Shown here: one piece after another, positions 42,561-54,919 of the stretch
How positions within the stretch are numbered: the first letter of the stretch is position 1
Layout of the letters: every line of letters begins with the position of its first letter
Assembly: GCF_016086655.4 (NCBI RefSeq)
Contig: NC_052138.2
Location: 30,825,403 to 30,889,402, forward strand
Direction of reading: 5' to 3'
From: Lepeophtheirus salmonis
Taxonomy: Eukaryota > Arthropoda > Copepoda > Siphonostomatoida > Caligidae
DNA length: 64,000 bases
Made by a program: the position numbers and the translations under genes
Notes under the pieces: generated by a model
Seen by the model: only the letters and a program-made list of their open reading frames with translations
Told to the model about the DNA's origin: nothing
Databases searched by the model: none

Positions 42561-45280
42561 TCTGTACAATAGTAAGTTCAAGCCGATTGCTTGTAAAATA
42601 GCGTTCTTATACTTTAGGTAATTTGTCTTGTATAAGAATAATTGTAGGATAAATTAAATTAAATTAAATTTTTTGGGGTTGTTGGATCCAATGACTAGGT
42701 AGTCCCTTTACTTCAAATAGAAGAGTATTCAGAGGGTAACATTTTACATTTGACCCCATTTAAAAGTCAAGCAGCTGTCTATAAATGGGAACTAAGACTT
42801 TTGTCCGAAATAACTGTATTGAATTACAAAAAAAAAACCATCAAAATAAATGCTTTTCTCTAAAGCTTAATTTGTCGTTATTTCTTTATACACCTTGCTG
42901 CGATTTTGTACAAGTGTACTAATTAATTTTATAACCTATGGACTCTTCAATTATTTCAATATCATCATTAGTACTCGATGTAAATTCTTCATTTGCAGTG
43001 GTTTTTGGTTAGAGCTTGTATACAACATACATTGTTATAACCAGGCTCTCAAGTTTCACGCCAATTCCATAGCAGTTTGCATGACGTCATTACAATAATT
43101 ATATCATGTGGTAAATTTCAAAATATCACACCGAACAGATTTGAAAGCTTAAAAACTCTTCAAAACGACTAATTTTGATGGCAGAGTTCTACAATATTAA
43201 ATATTATGGATATTCATGTCACGGTTATCAATACTTACGACATATCTAAGTATTTATCAAATTTCTAATGATGTATATTTTTGTATGAGCAATTGTTAAA
43301 CTGCTTTGGGAAATAAAGTATGTAATCTGATGAGTGAATTAGTCGTAAATGACCATTCTATAGGAAATGAGGAAGATATACAAAATATTATAATTAATCA
43401 AAAATATCAAGGAAATTTGAGACACTGCTTATATGAAAGGATATCCCTATATACTCATTTCTTATTGCCTTTCAATCACAGCGGATATATACCATGAGGG
43501 CCCCTCATAAAACAATTATGATGAAAAATATGCTAAGAATCCTGGACGATCTATCAAAAAAAAAAAAAGGATATAATCAAACAAGGGGTCCCTCGAAATA
43601 GGGAGTTTCAAACTTAATTATTCACATAAGTATACCAAAATAAAAGCTCTATTATATACCTACATACTTTGGATATAAGAAAAATCTGGATGTAGTGAAC
43701 TTTTCATCTGAGAAATAGAAGTTTCCTTTATGCAGATTGGCTTTTTTTGAAAGGTTTTTATTTTTTGTTGTTGATTTAGAATAGACTAAAAACTTGTTAA
43801 TTAAATTTTAGGGTTTTAGAAGGTACTAAAATTGAAGGAATTACAGGTAAAAAAAATGGAAATTGATTTTTTTGGGGGAAAATGACGACATTTAAGGTTT
43901 GATTAGGAAAGAGGAAATTTATTTTTCCTGGAAAATTATGACATTTTCTTTTCATTGTAAAAAAGGGTACTTTTTTTATTGTGATAACTATAATTTTTTT
44001 GCTACAAATGGAGGGGGAAAAAGCCCCTTGGCACCTATGGTTATGGCGCCACTGAGTTATATTCATATAGATTATATTTGAGTGATTTAAAAACAAACAA
44101 AACGACTTTATAAAAATAACGATTTAAAACGAGTAGGAGAAATAAAAGTACAATCCCCCATCACATATGTATCTATAACGGTTACTTTTTGTGTTTTGTT
44201 GCTTAAGAGTTGTTCACGATTCTTAATGGACCTACATAGAAGAAGAAGAAGATGTAGATGTGTCAACCCCTTCAAAAATATTTTTACATTAACTTAATAA
44301 ATGCCTTCATAGTATATTATGTTAAATACACTGGTCATGAAAAAAACACCAACAGCCAGGTTCAACACTTATATAACAGCTTACGTAAAAATATCTCATT
44401 ATCTTTAAGTAATAAAATTAATGAAACCATAAATACTCATGATATAACTGGAATTCATTCAACAAAGTATAGTTTTTTGTTTGCTTTTATAGGTTTAAAA
44501 AAGCTATAACACATACTAATGGTTTCAACAAATACGGAATACTTGTGATGACAATTATACAAATGTAGTTATACATATGGAGTAGTTTTTGAAATCAAAG
44601 AGGCTCTATGCATGCTCATTAACCTTTTGGTCGTTTTAAATCCCTACAACATACAGATGTAGAGGCACACCTTGACTGACTCTTGAAGTGAACTTAAAGT
44701 AGAAAAGTATTAGCAACTTATTGCTTGTGCATATTCCTGTTGCTAAGATACAAATATTATTTCGTATAGAGTCTGGTACCGAAATAAGTATTGATATTTA
44801 GGTACTTTTCTTTATCTTACTTTAAAAAAAAATATGTTTTCTTATGCAATAGACCCCTTGTTTTTTGTTTGGGGTTACGAACAGCTCTAATATTCGATTA
44901 TTTTTTTAAAAAGTATTTGTTTTGGCCATTTTTATAAAGGATAATTTTGTTTGAGGTAAGGAGGATTTTATGATAAATATGAGGGTGTTATGTGATTGGC
45001 GGGCAAACTTTTTAATGACATAGCGGAATTGCAAGTACTATTTACAAAACCAATTTAGTATAATACCATTATAAATGCATCAGTATTATAGGCCCACTGT
45101 AGTACTGGTTTATCGAAAAACAAAGGTTTAATGTATCACAATACCAATATTTTAATACCGGGTGGTCCATTGAAATCTGATCACTCACTAATTCTATAAC
45201 ACTGTTTAAGAGCAAAAATGGTACAAAAACAGTATATACTCTATTTAATAGAGTTTGATCCCCTAATTACAAATAGGGCC
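42561..45280. other. 2.7-kb stretch without a recognisable gene
   Basis: AT-rich. About 43840-44050 has a G-rich tract and 'aaaaagccccttggcaccta' reminiscent of the AT-rich element family ends, too weak to call. Frames at 43306-43497 and 44258-44509 (63 and 83 codons) have no motif I know. Confidence 0.35.
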
Positions 45281-45284
45281 TTAT

Positions 45285-45700
45285 TTTTTCTCTCATAGAC
45301 TCGTGGCCTTCAAAAAAAGGTAAACCTTTTTTTGTTATTTTTGGCTATTTTTAAGAGTCAAAGCTGTTTTAAGTCCTCGGTGTTGAAGATAGGGATAATT
45401 ATGTAAATATATTTTAAAGCCAAATGTTAAAAAATTCTAAAACCATTTTTAAAATGTCTGCATCATACTTTTAACTCGAGTGATCTTTGTTTAAAGTAGA
45501 AAACAGGTGCTTTTTATTCAGAGACTCATAGCTTCAAGACAAATAGATTCAAAAAGTTTAAAAGATTTGCATTTGATACCTGAAAGTATGAACTTTGATT
45601 TAAAAAAAAAGTTTCCCAAAAACGCTTTATATTGTTGTAAATGTCAGATAAGGCCATGACAATATTTCAACGAGAAAACTCATTTTTGAAGTGATGTTAT
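45285..45700. repeat. Dispersed repeat, inverted copy at 52740-53115
   Basis: Matches the reverse complement of 52740-53115 over almost its full length. Blocks include 'ggctatttttaagagtcaaa' versus 'agctatttttaagattcaaa', 'agatagggataattatg' versus 'atatagggataaattat', and 'caatatttcaacgagaaaac' versus 'caatatttcaaggataaaac'. Class unknown. Confidence 0.72.
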
Positions 45701-46435
45701 AATAAAAGTCCTTAAGAATTCGTATGGCCCAGCTAGAAGAGATAGAAACAAAGACAGAGAAGAAGAAAAGGGATTTGCCCCGAGGACTCCCTTGAATGTC
45801 CGTTTTTTGGAATCCCTTACTCACTACGAGTTTGCAACGAGTCCTCTTGTGTCCATGAAGGTTGAAATAATTTATTTATACAGTTTGAGACATGAGGCTT
45901 AATGTTATAAGAAATTGTATCATATATCTGTTCTTTTTCTCCTTTTTCTCTTTCTTTGTTTCTATTGGGCCGAGGACCACAGTCCAGTTCCACTTGTTGC
46001 CCCTTGAGTAAGGTAAAATGGATCCCTTGTGACGTCATTGAGGGTGTTTACCTTTTTTTTAAATTATTCCGTTATATACACCATATGTTTTTTAACAAAT
46101 ACTCTATACCTATAATATAAATGTATTCATTCGATTATACAAGGAAATCAGTTGAGTAATACGTAATTAGTCGTATAAGTAATAAGAATCCACATAAGTT
46201 TGTTTTATTATTAAGTGGACTTCTATGTGGTCCAAGAGTTAGGACCAAAATAAGATAGAGAGAATGGAAGGAAGATACTTCCAACTTGATCATCCATCTC
46301 AAGAGATGCTCAATTCAGAATTCTGTATTGCACTTGAGACGGCGGTATTAAAATTCATCCGAGCTATTTCTGTTTAAACTTCGTATGACGTCACTGTACT
46401 TGAAATTACATATGACTTCATGTTAGAAACAATTT
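45701..46435. other. Non-coding stretch, no gene recognised
   Basis: A somewhat GC-richer part (45720-46040) carries a 73-codon minus frame (45817-46038), basic and Glu/Lys-rich in the middle, with no domain I recognise. TGACGTCA at 46030-46037 and 46386-46393. Confidence 0.35.
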
Positions 46436-46436
46436 A

Positions 46437-46556
46437 TCTATAAAATCGGTCTAGACCGATTTTTTTGGGACCAAACTATAGCAAATTTTTCCTTTGGACC
46501 GATATAGAACAAACTTTTCTATGAGACCGGCTCAGGATTTTCAGACCGACACCCAA
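46437..46556. mobile_element. GGTCC/GACCG-rich element, fragment
   Basis: Contains aaatcggtctagaccgattt (a near-perfect palindrome), two further GACCG words, and a right end that reads inward AGTGTTGGGTGTCGGTC, matching the family terminus. The left end is missing. Confidence 0.6.
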
Positions 46557-46559
46557 CAC

Positions 46560-47605
46560 TACTCAATACCTATGAACCACTTAACTGGACAGTTTTGCTC
46601 ACGCACATTGTATGCATGTAGAAATAATGTGCTGTATTTACACTTGGAGGTATTCTAGTTTGAATTAACGGCAATGATCATTTTCATCATTCATCCATGG
46701 TGGTATTGCCACTTTGTATTGCAAAATAACTGTGGTATAATTATAGAACAGTTCCACAAATGACAATATCATATTCATCATTCTATATTAAATTATTAAA
46801 GGTATCGATCATTGTATTATATGCTTCTAAAATTAACAAATCCTTAGTATTTAGAGTACATAATATGGTCTTCAAATTCATTCGAAATGATTAGTTAAAG
46901 AAATGTTTGTAATTTAGAATAATGCGGCTGTGTTTTTAAAAATATATTAAGTTAGATTTAAATGAATACGTAATTACATATATAATTAGGCTCATTATTT
47001 TTAATCGTTAAAAGCTTAGCAGATATTGAGTGATTATGAAGGTTAATTATACAGATTATTTAGGATGGTTTATGAATCATTCTCCGTTAAGTTAGTGGTA
47101 AATGTTTAATTTAATGTGTTACTGTACAATGTACATGTTGATTGTTGAAATAGCAATTGGATGAACAACTATTGATGAACTGACTCAAGATTAATTGAAA
47201 TAGGGGCTAACAAAAAAAAATTTACATTATGTACTCGTTCATCAAAAATTTAAAACCAATTGTATCATTAATTATAATCAGACGAAAAAGTGCCCCACGT
47301 GAGTGAGTCTAAGACAAATATAAATGATCCCCCCTTTTAAGGTTGTGACTGGATTTTTCTTCAGGAAAGGGGGGTTACTTTCTTTTATTTGAATACACAA
47401 TTTGACAAGTTTTGGAAAAATGGATAAAGTTTGACATTTTTTGACAAATAACCCATTTCTTTTGTCATAAAAATATTCATTGACAACATTAATTTCACTT
47501 TTTGACCTACTGCGGTATCAAAGCATAGCATTTTTTTAACTTTTCTGGAAAGTATAATATCTCGAAACGGCATGAGAGACAAATGACTTTTTTAAACATA
47601 TGGAG
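46560..47605. other. AT-rich non-coding stretch
   Basis: No supported feature; the 65-codon minus frame 47385-47582 has no motif. Confidence 0.4.
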
Positions 47606-47609
47606 GAAT

Positions 47610-48051
47610 GCTTAAGGGATAACTTTTATTCAATATAATTTTGCTTCAATGACAAACTACATACAAGGTCTGAAGTTCAAGCATCTGTTAATGATGAACT
47701 GGTCAGAAAGGTTATCCCACTTTTTGGTGATGATGGACTTCAGAGACTCGTTACTAGGTGAGAGGTGTTATTGATCTTGGACTAAAAAAACGAACAGCAC
47801 AGAATATTCCAAAAGATTACAATTTGGGTTATTACTGGTTAAGAAGTTAGAATGCCGGAAATCGACCAGATTCCTGCCACAAAACTCTTGTACTTTTATT
47901 TTATCAACCGCTTTCTGACTATTTTTTACACCTTTTCTTTCATTAAGGGCCTTCTTGATGTTGTCAAGGACCTGAGAACAATATCTGAAGCCGTTTTCGG
48001 GGACACTTGTAGCATGGAACACATCAGTTTAAGTTTTGGTTCCACACCTTG
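47610..48051 (-). pseudogene. Tc1-like transposase fragment with one TIR
   Basis: The right end reads inward CAAGGTGTGGAACCAAAACT, similar in form to the CAGGGTGGGGACCC family but distinct, with TA outside (48052-48053). On the minus strand: HATSVPENGFRYCSQ then KKALNERKG (putative N-terminal region), AVDKIKVQEFCGRNLVDF, then HSNFLTSNNPNCNLLEYSVL, in which the third catalytic block (S.N.PD.NPL.Y) has Asn-Cys in place of Asp-Leu. A stop and frame change lead to SLKSIITKKWDNLSDQFIIN and RCLNFRPCM, the usual C-terminus. The first two acidic blocks are deleted. The left TIR was not found. Confidence 0.75.
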
Positions 48052-48054
48052 TAT

Positions 48055-48605
48055 ATTATATACATGTATTTTGAATACAAAACTATATTTTTGACAAATG
48101 TATTAGCAGTTTGACAACAACCAATGACCTTATGCACAGTTGTTCTTTACATTAAAGCGTGGGACCTAAGACAAGTCCCCCCCCCCCAAATGCCTCTCCA
48201 GTGAAGCCGTGCCTGCATATGCTCATGTAATTTGGTATGTTAAAAATAGAGAATAATCAAATATTTTTTTGATCCTTTGGTGATTGGCATTTAATCAAGT
48301 TACCAGTATCCATGCATGCCTGATGGATTTATTGAAGGGATTTGACCTTTTGAAATTGATTTAATTGACAATAATGAAGTTTAATAGACTTTGTGTGCTT
48401 TAATGCATTCTTAATTCAATTTCCTGCATATCCGCACGTACCCTCCCAATTTTTGAGGCTCTTTGTCTCAAGCATATAAATATCTGTGTTAAATTAGGTG
48501 TAATTGACATCTTGACAAACATAGATCACAGATAATCTTAAAAAACAATCTGGTTGTCAATACTGTAGTTATATACCATTACTTAAAGTATATCTGATAA
48601 TATAG
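48055..48605. other. AT-rich non-coding stretch
   Basis: Nothing recognised. Confidence 0.4.
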
Positions 48606-48611
48606 TCAAAG

Positions 48612-49060
48612 ATTAAAGGCCAAGGTGTCGGAGATGATAATTTTTAAGGGGTACTTTTTTTTTTGAATTAGCAGACTGCATATTCAATATAGGAGAGTAA
48701 CGAGACAAAGCTGCGCACTGCAATAATCAATCTAGCAGAATGGAAACGCCATGTCTACGACTTTAAATACTTAGATTTCAATAGTTTTTAATGAAAAAAC
48801 AAGAAAAGAAAAAAGATGGAGGTGCTAAAACCACAAGGACAAGATAATGAACCGTTTTTTCCTTTTCTAATTCTTAAATTACTTTTTTCATTACAAACTA
48901 CTCAATTCTAATTATAGGAAAAGGCGTAGGTAATGATGATTTTTGGGGGGACTACTTTTATTTTCATTGTTCCCAAACTGCTTATCCCATACAATTGGAG
49001 AAAGCTGTGCAGTACAATCATTTATTTAGCAGTATGGACAACCCAGGTCACCCATATTAA
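48612..49060. repeat. Diverged direct duplication, copies ~312 bp apart
   Basis: 48612-48755 and 48924-49060 share 'gagatgataattttta.ggg' versus 'gtaatgatgatttttgggg', 'caaagctgcgcactgcaata' versus 'gaaagctgtgcagtacaatc', and 'ctagcagaatgga' versus 'ttagcagtatgga'. Class unknown. Confidence 0.6.
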
Positions 49061-49335
49061 AGGCCGTACCTAGATCTGTATCTTCAAAGCACTGTGTTAC
49101 ATTGATAACATTAAAATATTCAGTTAATTTTGTTGTTAGCTGTTGATTGTTTTACTTTCTTTTCTCTTAATTAATGTTATTAGCGTTGATTGTTTGAATT
49201 AGAATGTGCTCCTTTGAAGGTGTTAACAATTCTCAAAATGATTAAATAATAAGTCCAAAATTGGGAATAATTGGCTAACTACCAACTGATTTTTGGGCCT
49301 TTTTTCCGTTTCTTTTTTGAAGGAAAGGTTTAAGA

Positions 49336-49745
49336 TACAATAAAAATAAGGACTTTATAGAGAAAGATCTTCAAGGTTTAAAATTGAGATATCCTAACAA
49401 CGCTGATTTTAATTTAAAAATTAAATGTGTCACATTGTTAGCATTTTAACCGATTGCAGATGTTATTGATGGATTTCTCGAGCTTGCCAATGATCGTGAT
49501 TTAGACCAAGAGTTGGTTTCTTATTTTGAGACGCATTACATTGGGAGTATGCGAGGCCAGGAAGAAGGAGAGTAACGCCAACATTTCCAATCGAACTGTG
49601 GAATGTTTGTTGGAGAACAATTAATAACAAAATCAGAACTAATAACAATGGAGAAGGATTCTACAATGACCTTCAAAGCTATATTACTAATAAACCTCCA
49701 AATCTTTGGAAATTGATAGACTATTTAAAAGTAGATGAAGGTTTG
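49336..49745 (+). pseudogene. MULE-type transposase C-terminal remnant
   Basis: Plus strand reads YNKNKDFIEKDLQGLKLRYP, ADFNLKIKCVTLLAF, a stop, then IADVIDGFLELANDRDLDQE, LVSYFETHYIG, and after a one-base shift TPTFPIELWNVCWRTINNKI followed by RTNNNGEGFYNDLQSYITN and PPNLWKLIDYLKVDE before a stop. The closing pattern (ALAF.P..DV...F..L..., Y...YIG, FP...WN........RTNN..E.(W/F)...., HPN.WK.I..L) is the C-terminal region of FLYWCH-associated MULE transposases found in many animal genomes. The upstream DDE core is not recognisable and no TIR was found. Position 3 of the RTNN-x-x-E motif retains the conserved Asn and Glu. Confidence 0.82.
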
Positions 49746-49749
49746 GCAT

Positions 49750-50185
49750 AAAAAATAAAAAACTGATTTAGAACATGGCAATATTGTACCCATGAAACGT
49801 GGTAACACAACTCGTAACCTAGAATATAATCCCAATGAAAAGTTAAAATGTCTGAAAACAAAATCTTGGAATTAACACTCTTTTTAAATATTTTATATTA
49901 TCTTATAGTATAAATGTAAATAATTTATTATTAAATTAAACAAAACCCTTGTACAAATTATTTGGGTTTAAATCTAATTTAAATGTACCTTCAATTACAT
50001 GTATTAATTGATTATTTATGGAGAAATGTTACGATATGAAGTGATATTATACCCAAATGTTTGGAAAATAGTTTTTTGAATATTATCAAGGTTTATATGA
50101 GTTATTTCTAAAAAGTTTCTTAGGCAAAGAATTAGGACAATTTAAAATTCAATAGCGTTAAGAAAAATATAAGGCGCCTGATATG
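49750..50185. other. AT-rich non-coding stretch
   Basis: Nothing recognised. Confidence 0.4.
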
Positions 50186-50188
50186 TTG

Positions 50189-50400
50189 GAGGGGTTGGAA
50201 CATTGCCCAACCATAATTAACTATATTAGATCATTACATGAAGTGTCAATTAGTTTAAACATTGACAAAGGAATGGACAATAATATATGTTATACACATT
50301 AATAAAGTGGAAGCCGGATTCTCATTCTGAATTGGAATGATCGAATATATAAAGTTGTATTATTAATATTGTTTGATAAATATCACTGAAGTTTAATACT
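50189..50400. repeat. Repeat copy, possible LTR-like sequence (copy 1)
   Basis: Begins tgttggaggggttggaacat; the part from 'gacaaaggaatggacaataa' to 'aaagttgtattatta' recurs at 50722-50845, including the long shared block 'tggattctcattctgaattg' (here 'cggattctcattctgaattg'). A TGTTGG start is common in copia-type LTRs, but no CA end, primer site or polyprotein can be shown. Confidence 0.45.
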
Positions 50401-50721
50401 ACAAATGAAGTTTGGCAGTGGTCCCTTACTGTTTTGGAAACACATATATTATCAGTGTCGATATCCCTTGGCGTTACAGTGTGGAGCCTAGCATTACATT
50501 TTTCATATTCACATGTGTTTTTTGGATGCGTTTAACTCTGTAGATATAATTGTAATTATCCACTAATTTCTTTCCACCTCTTTGACTTTTTATTAAATAA
50601 ACCATTTTTATAGTTTAGATATAGATTTTAAGCACTAAATGCTAAAAGAATATAGAGAGTTTGAGTAGTGTTGAAATATATATTTACATTTATTAAAGCA
50701 AATAAATTAATTAATGAAATG

Positions 50722-50845
50722 AAACATTGGCAAAGGAATATACATTAATATTAGTTATGCTCATTAATAAAGGGAGAGCTGGATTCTCATTCTGAATTGG
50801 AATGAATAAATATATTAAGTTGTATTATTGTTAGTTGTATTGACA
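50722..50845. repeat. Repeat copy (copy 2) of 50255-50370
   Basis: 'attggcaaaggaatatacat', 'ctcattaataaagggagagc', 'tggattctcattctgaattg' and 'gaataaatatattaagttgt' align in order with copy 1, same orientation, about 470 bp apart. Confidence 0.7.
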
Positions 50846-50879
50846 TTCTTTGGAAAAAAAATAGAAAAATTAACTTACA

Positions 50880-50990
50880 TTTTTAATATGAAATCTTGAA
50901 AGAAAATTTCAAATATTATTATTATTTTTTTTATTTGGGGGGGGCTACAGCCTTTCCAGGCCACACCTTGCATAAGCCTCTACCATTAGT
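50880..50990. mobile_element. AT-rich miniature element end
   Basis: A/T-run core followed by a G-run (50937-50946), 'ctacagcctttccaggccac' and ccttgcataagcctct, matching the right end of the copy at 32757-33464. Confidence 0.6.
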
Positions 50991-50999
50991 TTTTTGATA

Positions 51000-51425
51000 A
51001 GGTTTCGTATATTTTATAATAATAATAATAATATTGTAAAATAATCCCTACAATATTATAATTTTGTAGCTACCGTTTTCTCCACTTGACAGACTTTTAA
51101 AGCAAAATAGTCAATTAAATTCACTAAATAAATTCACGAATACATCCTAAAAAAGACATTATCAAGATAAAATATGTATTCCATTTAATTCAATTTTATT
51201 GTTTTAGGAGCATACTGAAAGGTATTGGTGATCAAATTTAGATTCAAAGGTATAAGCCGCATTTTTATAAGTTTGTAGTTGGATAACATCCCAGTTCACT
51301 AACAGCAGGTGTAAGAAATGTCTACCAAACGTGAGAGAGGGGATCAACAAATAGACCCAAAGCTATAAAACAAAGAGGTAAACATGCCTGTTAGCACAAA
51401 AAAAACAAAAAATTTTATTCTCGTA
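51000..51425. other. AT-rich non-coding stretch
   Basis: Nothing recognised. Confidence 0.4.
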
Positions 51426-51427
51426 AA

Positions 51428-51575
51428 ATGTCACTTTTGAGATATCAAAGATGACGTTGATCTATCATTTTTCCACGTGATGACGTCAATTTTGACTTTT
51501 TCTTTGGTTACGTCAATTAAAAAGGTGAATTTATGTAGTTTGCTTAGTTATGAAAGAGTAATTCCCAACCAGGGC
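51428..51575. repeat. Dispersed repeat, paired with 11820-11975
   Basis: Second copy: 'tgtcacttttgagatatcaa', 'gatgacgttgatctatca', then 'cgtcaattaaaaaggtgaat' and 'ttatgtagtttgcttagtta'. Holds TGACGTCA at 51481-51488. Confidence 0.55.
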
Positions 51576-51579
51576 ACTG

Positions 51580-52735
51580 CAATATTATCAAGGCCATCTA
51601 ATCTTTTATTTTCTAAAAAGTGTTATAAAAAATAAATTTTAGATTCAATTGTTGGGGTAAAATTAGCTGCTCAAGAATCCCTCAGCATTTTTATAAATTT
51701 AGGGGTGTACCAGATAACTAAAAGAGGGTTAGATACGTATATTTAAAAATATATTATTGTGTATAGAGCTTCTCCATGGATTTGTTCATCTTGATTTGCG
51801 TATGAGAAGATATCATCACACATAAATATCCTACAATGTATGTAGATTATAGAGTCATTGGTATTTGCCCTGAGGAAAGTTTTGATCTTCAATCAAGTTA
51901 TGTTTGTCGGTAATAAGGAATATGTGAATGTATCCTTTAAAATATGATATATTCAAACTGCTTTGTCCACTGTTGTGGCTCTGTAAGGGATCTATTATGT
52001 ATCACTCCTTCAACCAACTAATGGTACTACTAATTCTACACACATATTTATTGATATATGTATAAATTGAATCAACAAAACGGAAGAAGTAGGTATAATG
52101 AGAATGACGATGATAAAAATATCATAAAAACAAACAAAACCATGTATGTAGTATAACAGGAATTGTTCCCTCCGTGAATATTTGTACATAGTGCCATTGA
52201 AATTATCTAAAGGAACCTTAATATTTAACACTCATGCTGCTCCTTCCCAATCAGTCGGCATTCAAGAACTTTACAAGTTGTAGTTATTTGTATAAAAAAA
52301 AAAAACACAACGAAACATGACTTGATTTGCGTTATTTCATATATATTGTTGTATCTTCTCCCAACTGGCTCCATAGCTTTAAAATACATATAAATCACAT
52401 CAAACATGGAACAAAAATACGTCCAAATGAGAAGGAATATCATTTATAACAGGTATAATTGGATGTCATTTCGTAATTGAAGAATTCATTTCATGTAACT
52501 AGATAAGAAAATGAAATTAGTTAATAAAAATTTCGTTAAAAGGGGAAAAGGCAAATTAGGGATTGTTTCAAATAAGAAGATCCTCACAAAATAATCTTTT
52601 TGTGGCCAGAGGCGGCTCAGGATACTTTCTACGCTCTATTGATGAAATCCGATTCCAAATTCGGGATACTACGCTCAAGAGGGATTTCATTTGACATTTT
52701 TTGAGTTCAATCAGGTTCTTTCTTTCTCTATTGTT
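51580..52735. other. AT-rich non-coding stretch
   Basis: Two minus-strand frames (52010-52231 and 52225-52443) are hydrophobic and AT-rich with no motif. Confidence 0.4.
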
Positions 52736-52739
52736 CTTT

Positions 52740-53115
52740 TCTTGTTAGCTATGAAACGCAAATGTATAGAAATTTGTTACAGAATTATTTCAAAAATGAG
52801 TTTTATCCTTGAAATATTGTAATATCCATTTCTGAAGGATCTTTTTAATAATTAAAGTAAGGACTTTTATAATCATATGAGTTGTTGAATTCATTCTTCT
52901 TGAAGTAATGAGCCTCGTATTAAAAAAACAAAAATTAAACGGGTTATTTTCATGATACATACATTTTAAAAACCCTTTTGAAATTTTTTAACATTAGGCT
53001 TTGAAATTTATTGAGATAATTTATCCCTATATTCAGGACCCAGTGCTTCAAAAAGCTTTGAATCTTAAAAATAGCTAAGAATGACAAAAACTTTTTGTAA
53101 AGGCCATGAGGCTAA
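52740..53115. repeat. Dispersed repeat, inverted copy of 45285-45700
   Basis: See the partner entry; this copy is in opposite orientation and about 7 kb away. Confidence 0.72.
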
Positions 53116-53119
53116 TAGA

Positions 53120-54915
53120 GATAAAATGTGATACTATGTATATTTTATTAAGATATCAAATTCATTTAAGTTAATCATAGGTCATTCTTGTGACAAAAAG
53201 AAAAAGAAAAAAAGAATTGCAATTTTTCTGTATACTGTTAAAAATAATACTTTAAACGTAATATTAACTTTAAAGATGGCAACTTTTTGAGCAAACTTGC
53301 CATAATGATGGGGTAATAAATAATAATCTTAGCTAATGCCTCACTCTTGGGTAGTAATTCTACAAAAGCACTGGATCACAACTCTTAACAACTTGCCTGA
53401 ACGTTGAAGTGTGCCAACTAGCTCCACTTACCCATACATATTTTAAAGTAGATTTCTATATACAACACATACTTCAGACAAGCGTGTACTTAATTTAATA
53501 AAAGAAAATGAAAAAGTCAAATACATTATCTATTAATAATAATTATTATTTAACCTGCAAACATTTTAAATAAATGTGTACACAAATACCTGTAGAAAGT
53601 TTGTTTCATAGTCATTCTCTTCTTAAGAATAATGGAATTATCTATATATGTACAGAACTCTAGTACCCGAGTCCTTTTTTCATGGACTTGGCCTTGACTT
53701 GAACTCGGTACCATGAGATTTGGGACTCCACTCCAAACCCTATGATAATAGTTCTCATTTTAGCACTGATATTTTGTGAAAAATTTACGTTCGCCTGGAT
53801 TCCAGTATTTTTCATATATACACATATATTTGTATGAGGTCCCACTTAACTATTCAGCTGTACACATATCGTTTCAAGATTGATACCATCTCAAAACTAT
53901 ATGATTACGTTGAGTGGCACTATCTATGTAACATCCCAAAGAAATTTTCAGCCGACATAAGAAATGTTCTCCTTCTTCTACTTTCAGCCTGGATGAACAG
54001 AAAATTTTAATGAAATAGTCGTGATTATTTTTATAACTCGGTTAGAATCAAAATGAACTATAATTATTTAGTACAACAGTCTTGAGCTTATAATTAGGTG
54101 TACTTGGAACCAAGTGGACGTGGAGAATGAAGGCTCAGACTTGACTTGAAAAGGGTGGCTTTGAATACACCTTTGTCAATGTCCCAACTAATCACGAGTT
54201 GATTAAATTGTGATGTTCTTAGTCTATATTATCTCCCTCTCTTTTAATTATTAGGTAGAAGGCCTACATATTAACGTAGTATTTTTTATATTGGATGCAA
54301 AGTTATAAATACACTTTGTGCTAACTGTATTTTGACATTATGTTTTTGTTAGCTTCAGGAGTGTTCAAAAATCAATTGATTGACTATCATAAATTAAAAC
54401 CACAAGATCTTAGCATCAATATTGAAGCAATTATGTGGTATTAATAGAATTAAGACCTACGTATAAACCTTTTTGGACCCTGAATGCTAATTCTGAGTAC
54501 TTATTTTACCTATTACATAACTGCATTTTGTACGTACTTATATCCTAAATGGTCCTCATATTATGGATCTTAAAAATCATTGAGTTTTAAATGCATCATA
54601 ATAATATTTAAATAGGCTTCAAATGCTTGCAAACGATGAAGGCAAATCATATGTTATATTCTCGCCCCCCTTAATTCTTTATTTCAATTCAACTCACTCA
54701 ATAAGAGAACACGATTGATTTATCTGATCCAAATGTTTCAAGAATTTATTACGTTTATCTTTTCAAAACTTGGAATGCACTTGATATTTTGCATTTGTTT
54801 TTGAGTATCAAAAGTACTTTTTACTATGACTTAATATTTCACAATAGCAATCTTGGTGCTTGAAAACTCGGATGGTTTACACGTGTTTTTAACTTTTACA
54901 TTTGATTAATGTTGT
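53120..54915. other. 1.8-kb stretch without a recognisable gene
   Basis: GACTTG/CAAGTC-rich words near 53665-53715 and 54110-54165 may be another repeat family, too short to define. Confidence 0.35.
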
Positions 54916-54919
54916 ATTA

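Noticed and set aside
52010..52443. Two adjoining hydrophobic minus frames as a membrane protein
   Set aside because: AT-rich DNA yields Phe/Ile/Leu/Tyr-rich frames by chance; no start context, splice sites or conserved motif.
53660..54170. GACTTG/CAAGTC-rich words as an inverted-repeat element
   Set aside because: The two clusters share only short words and do not align over a useful length.
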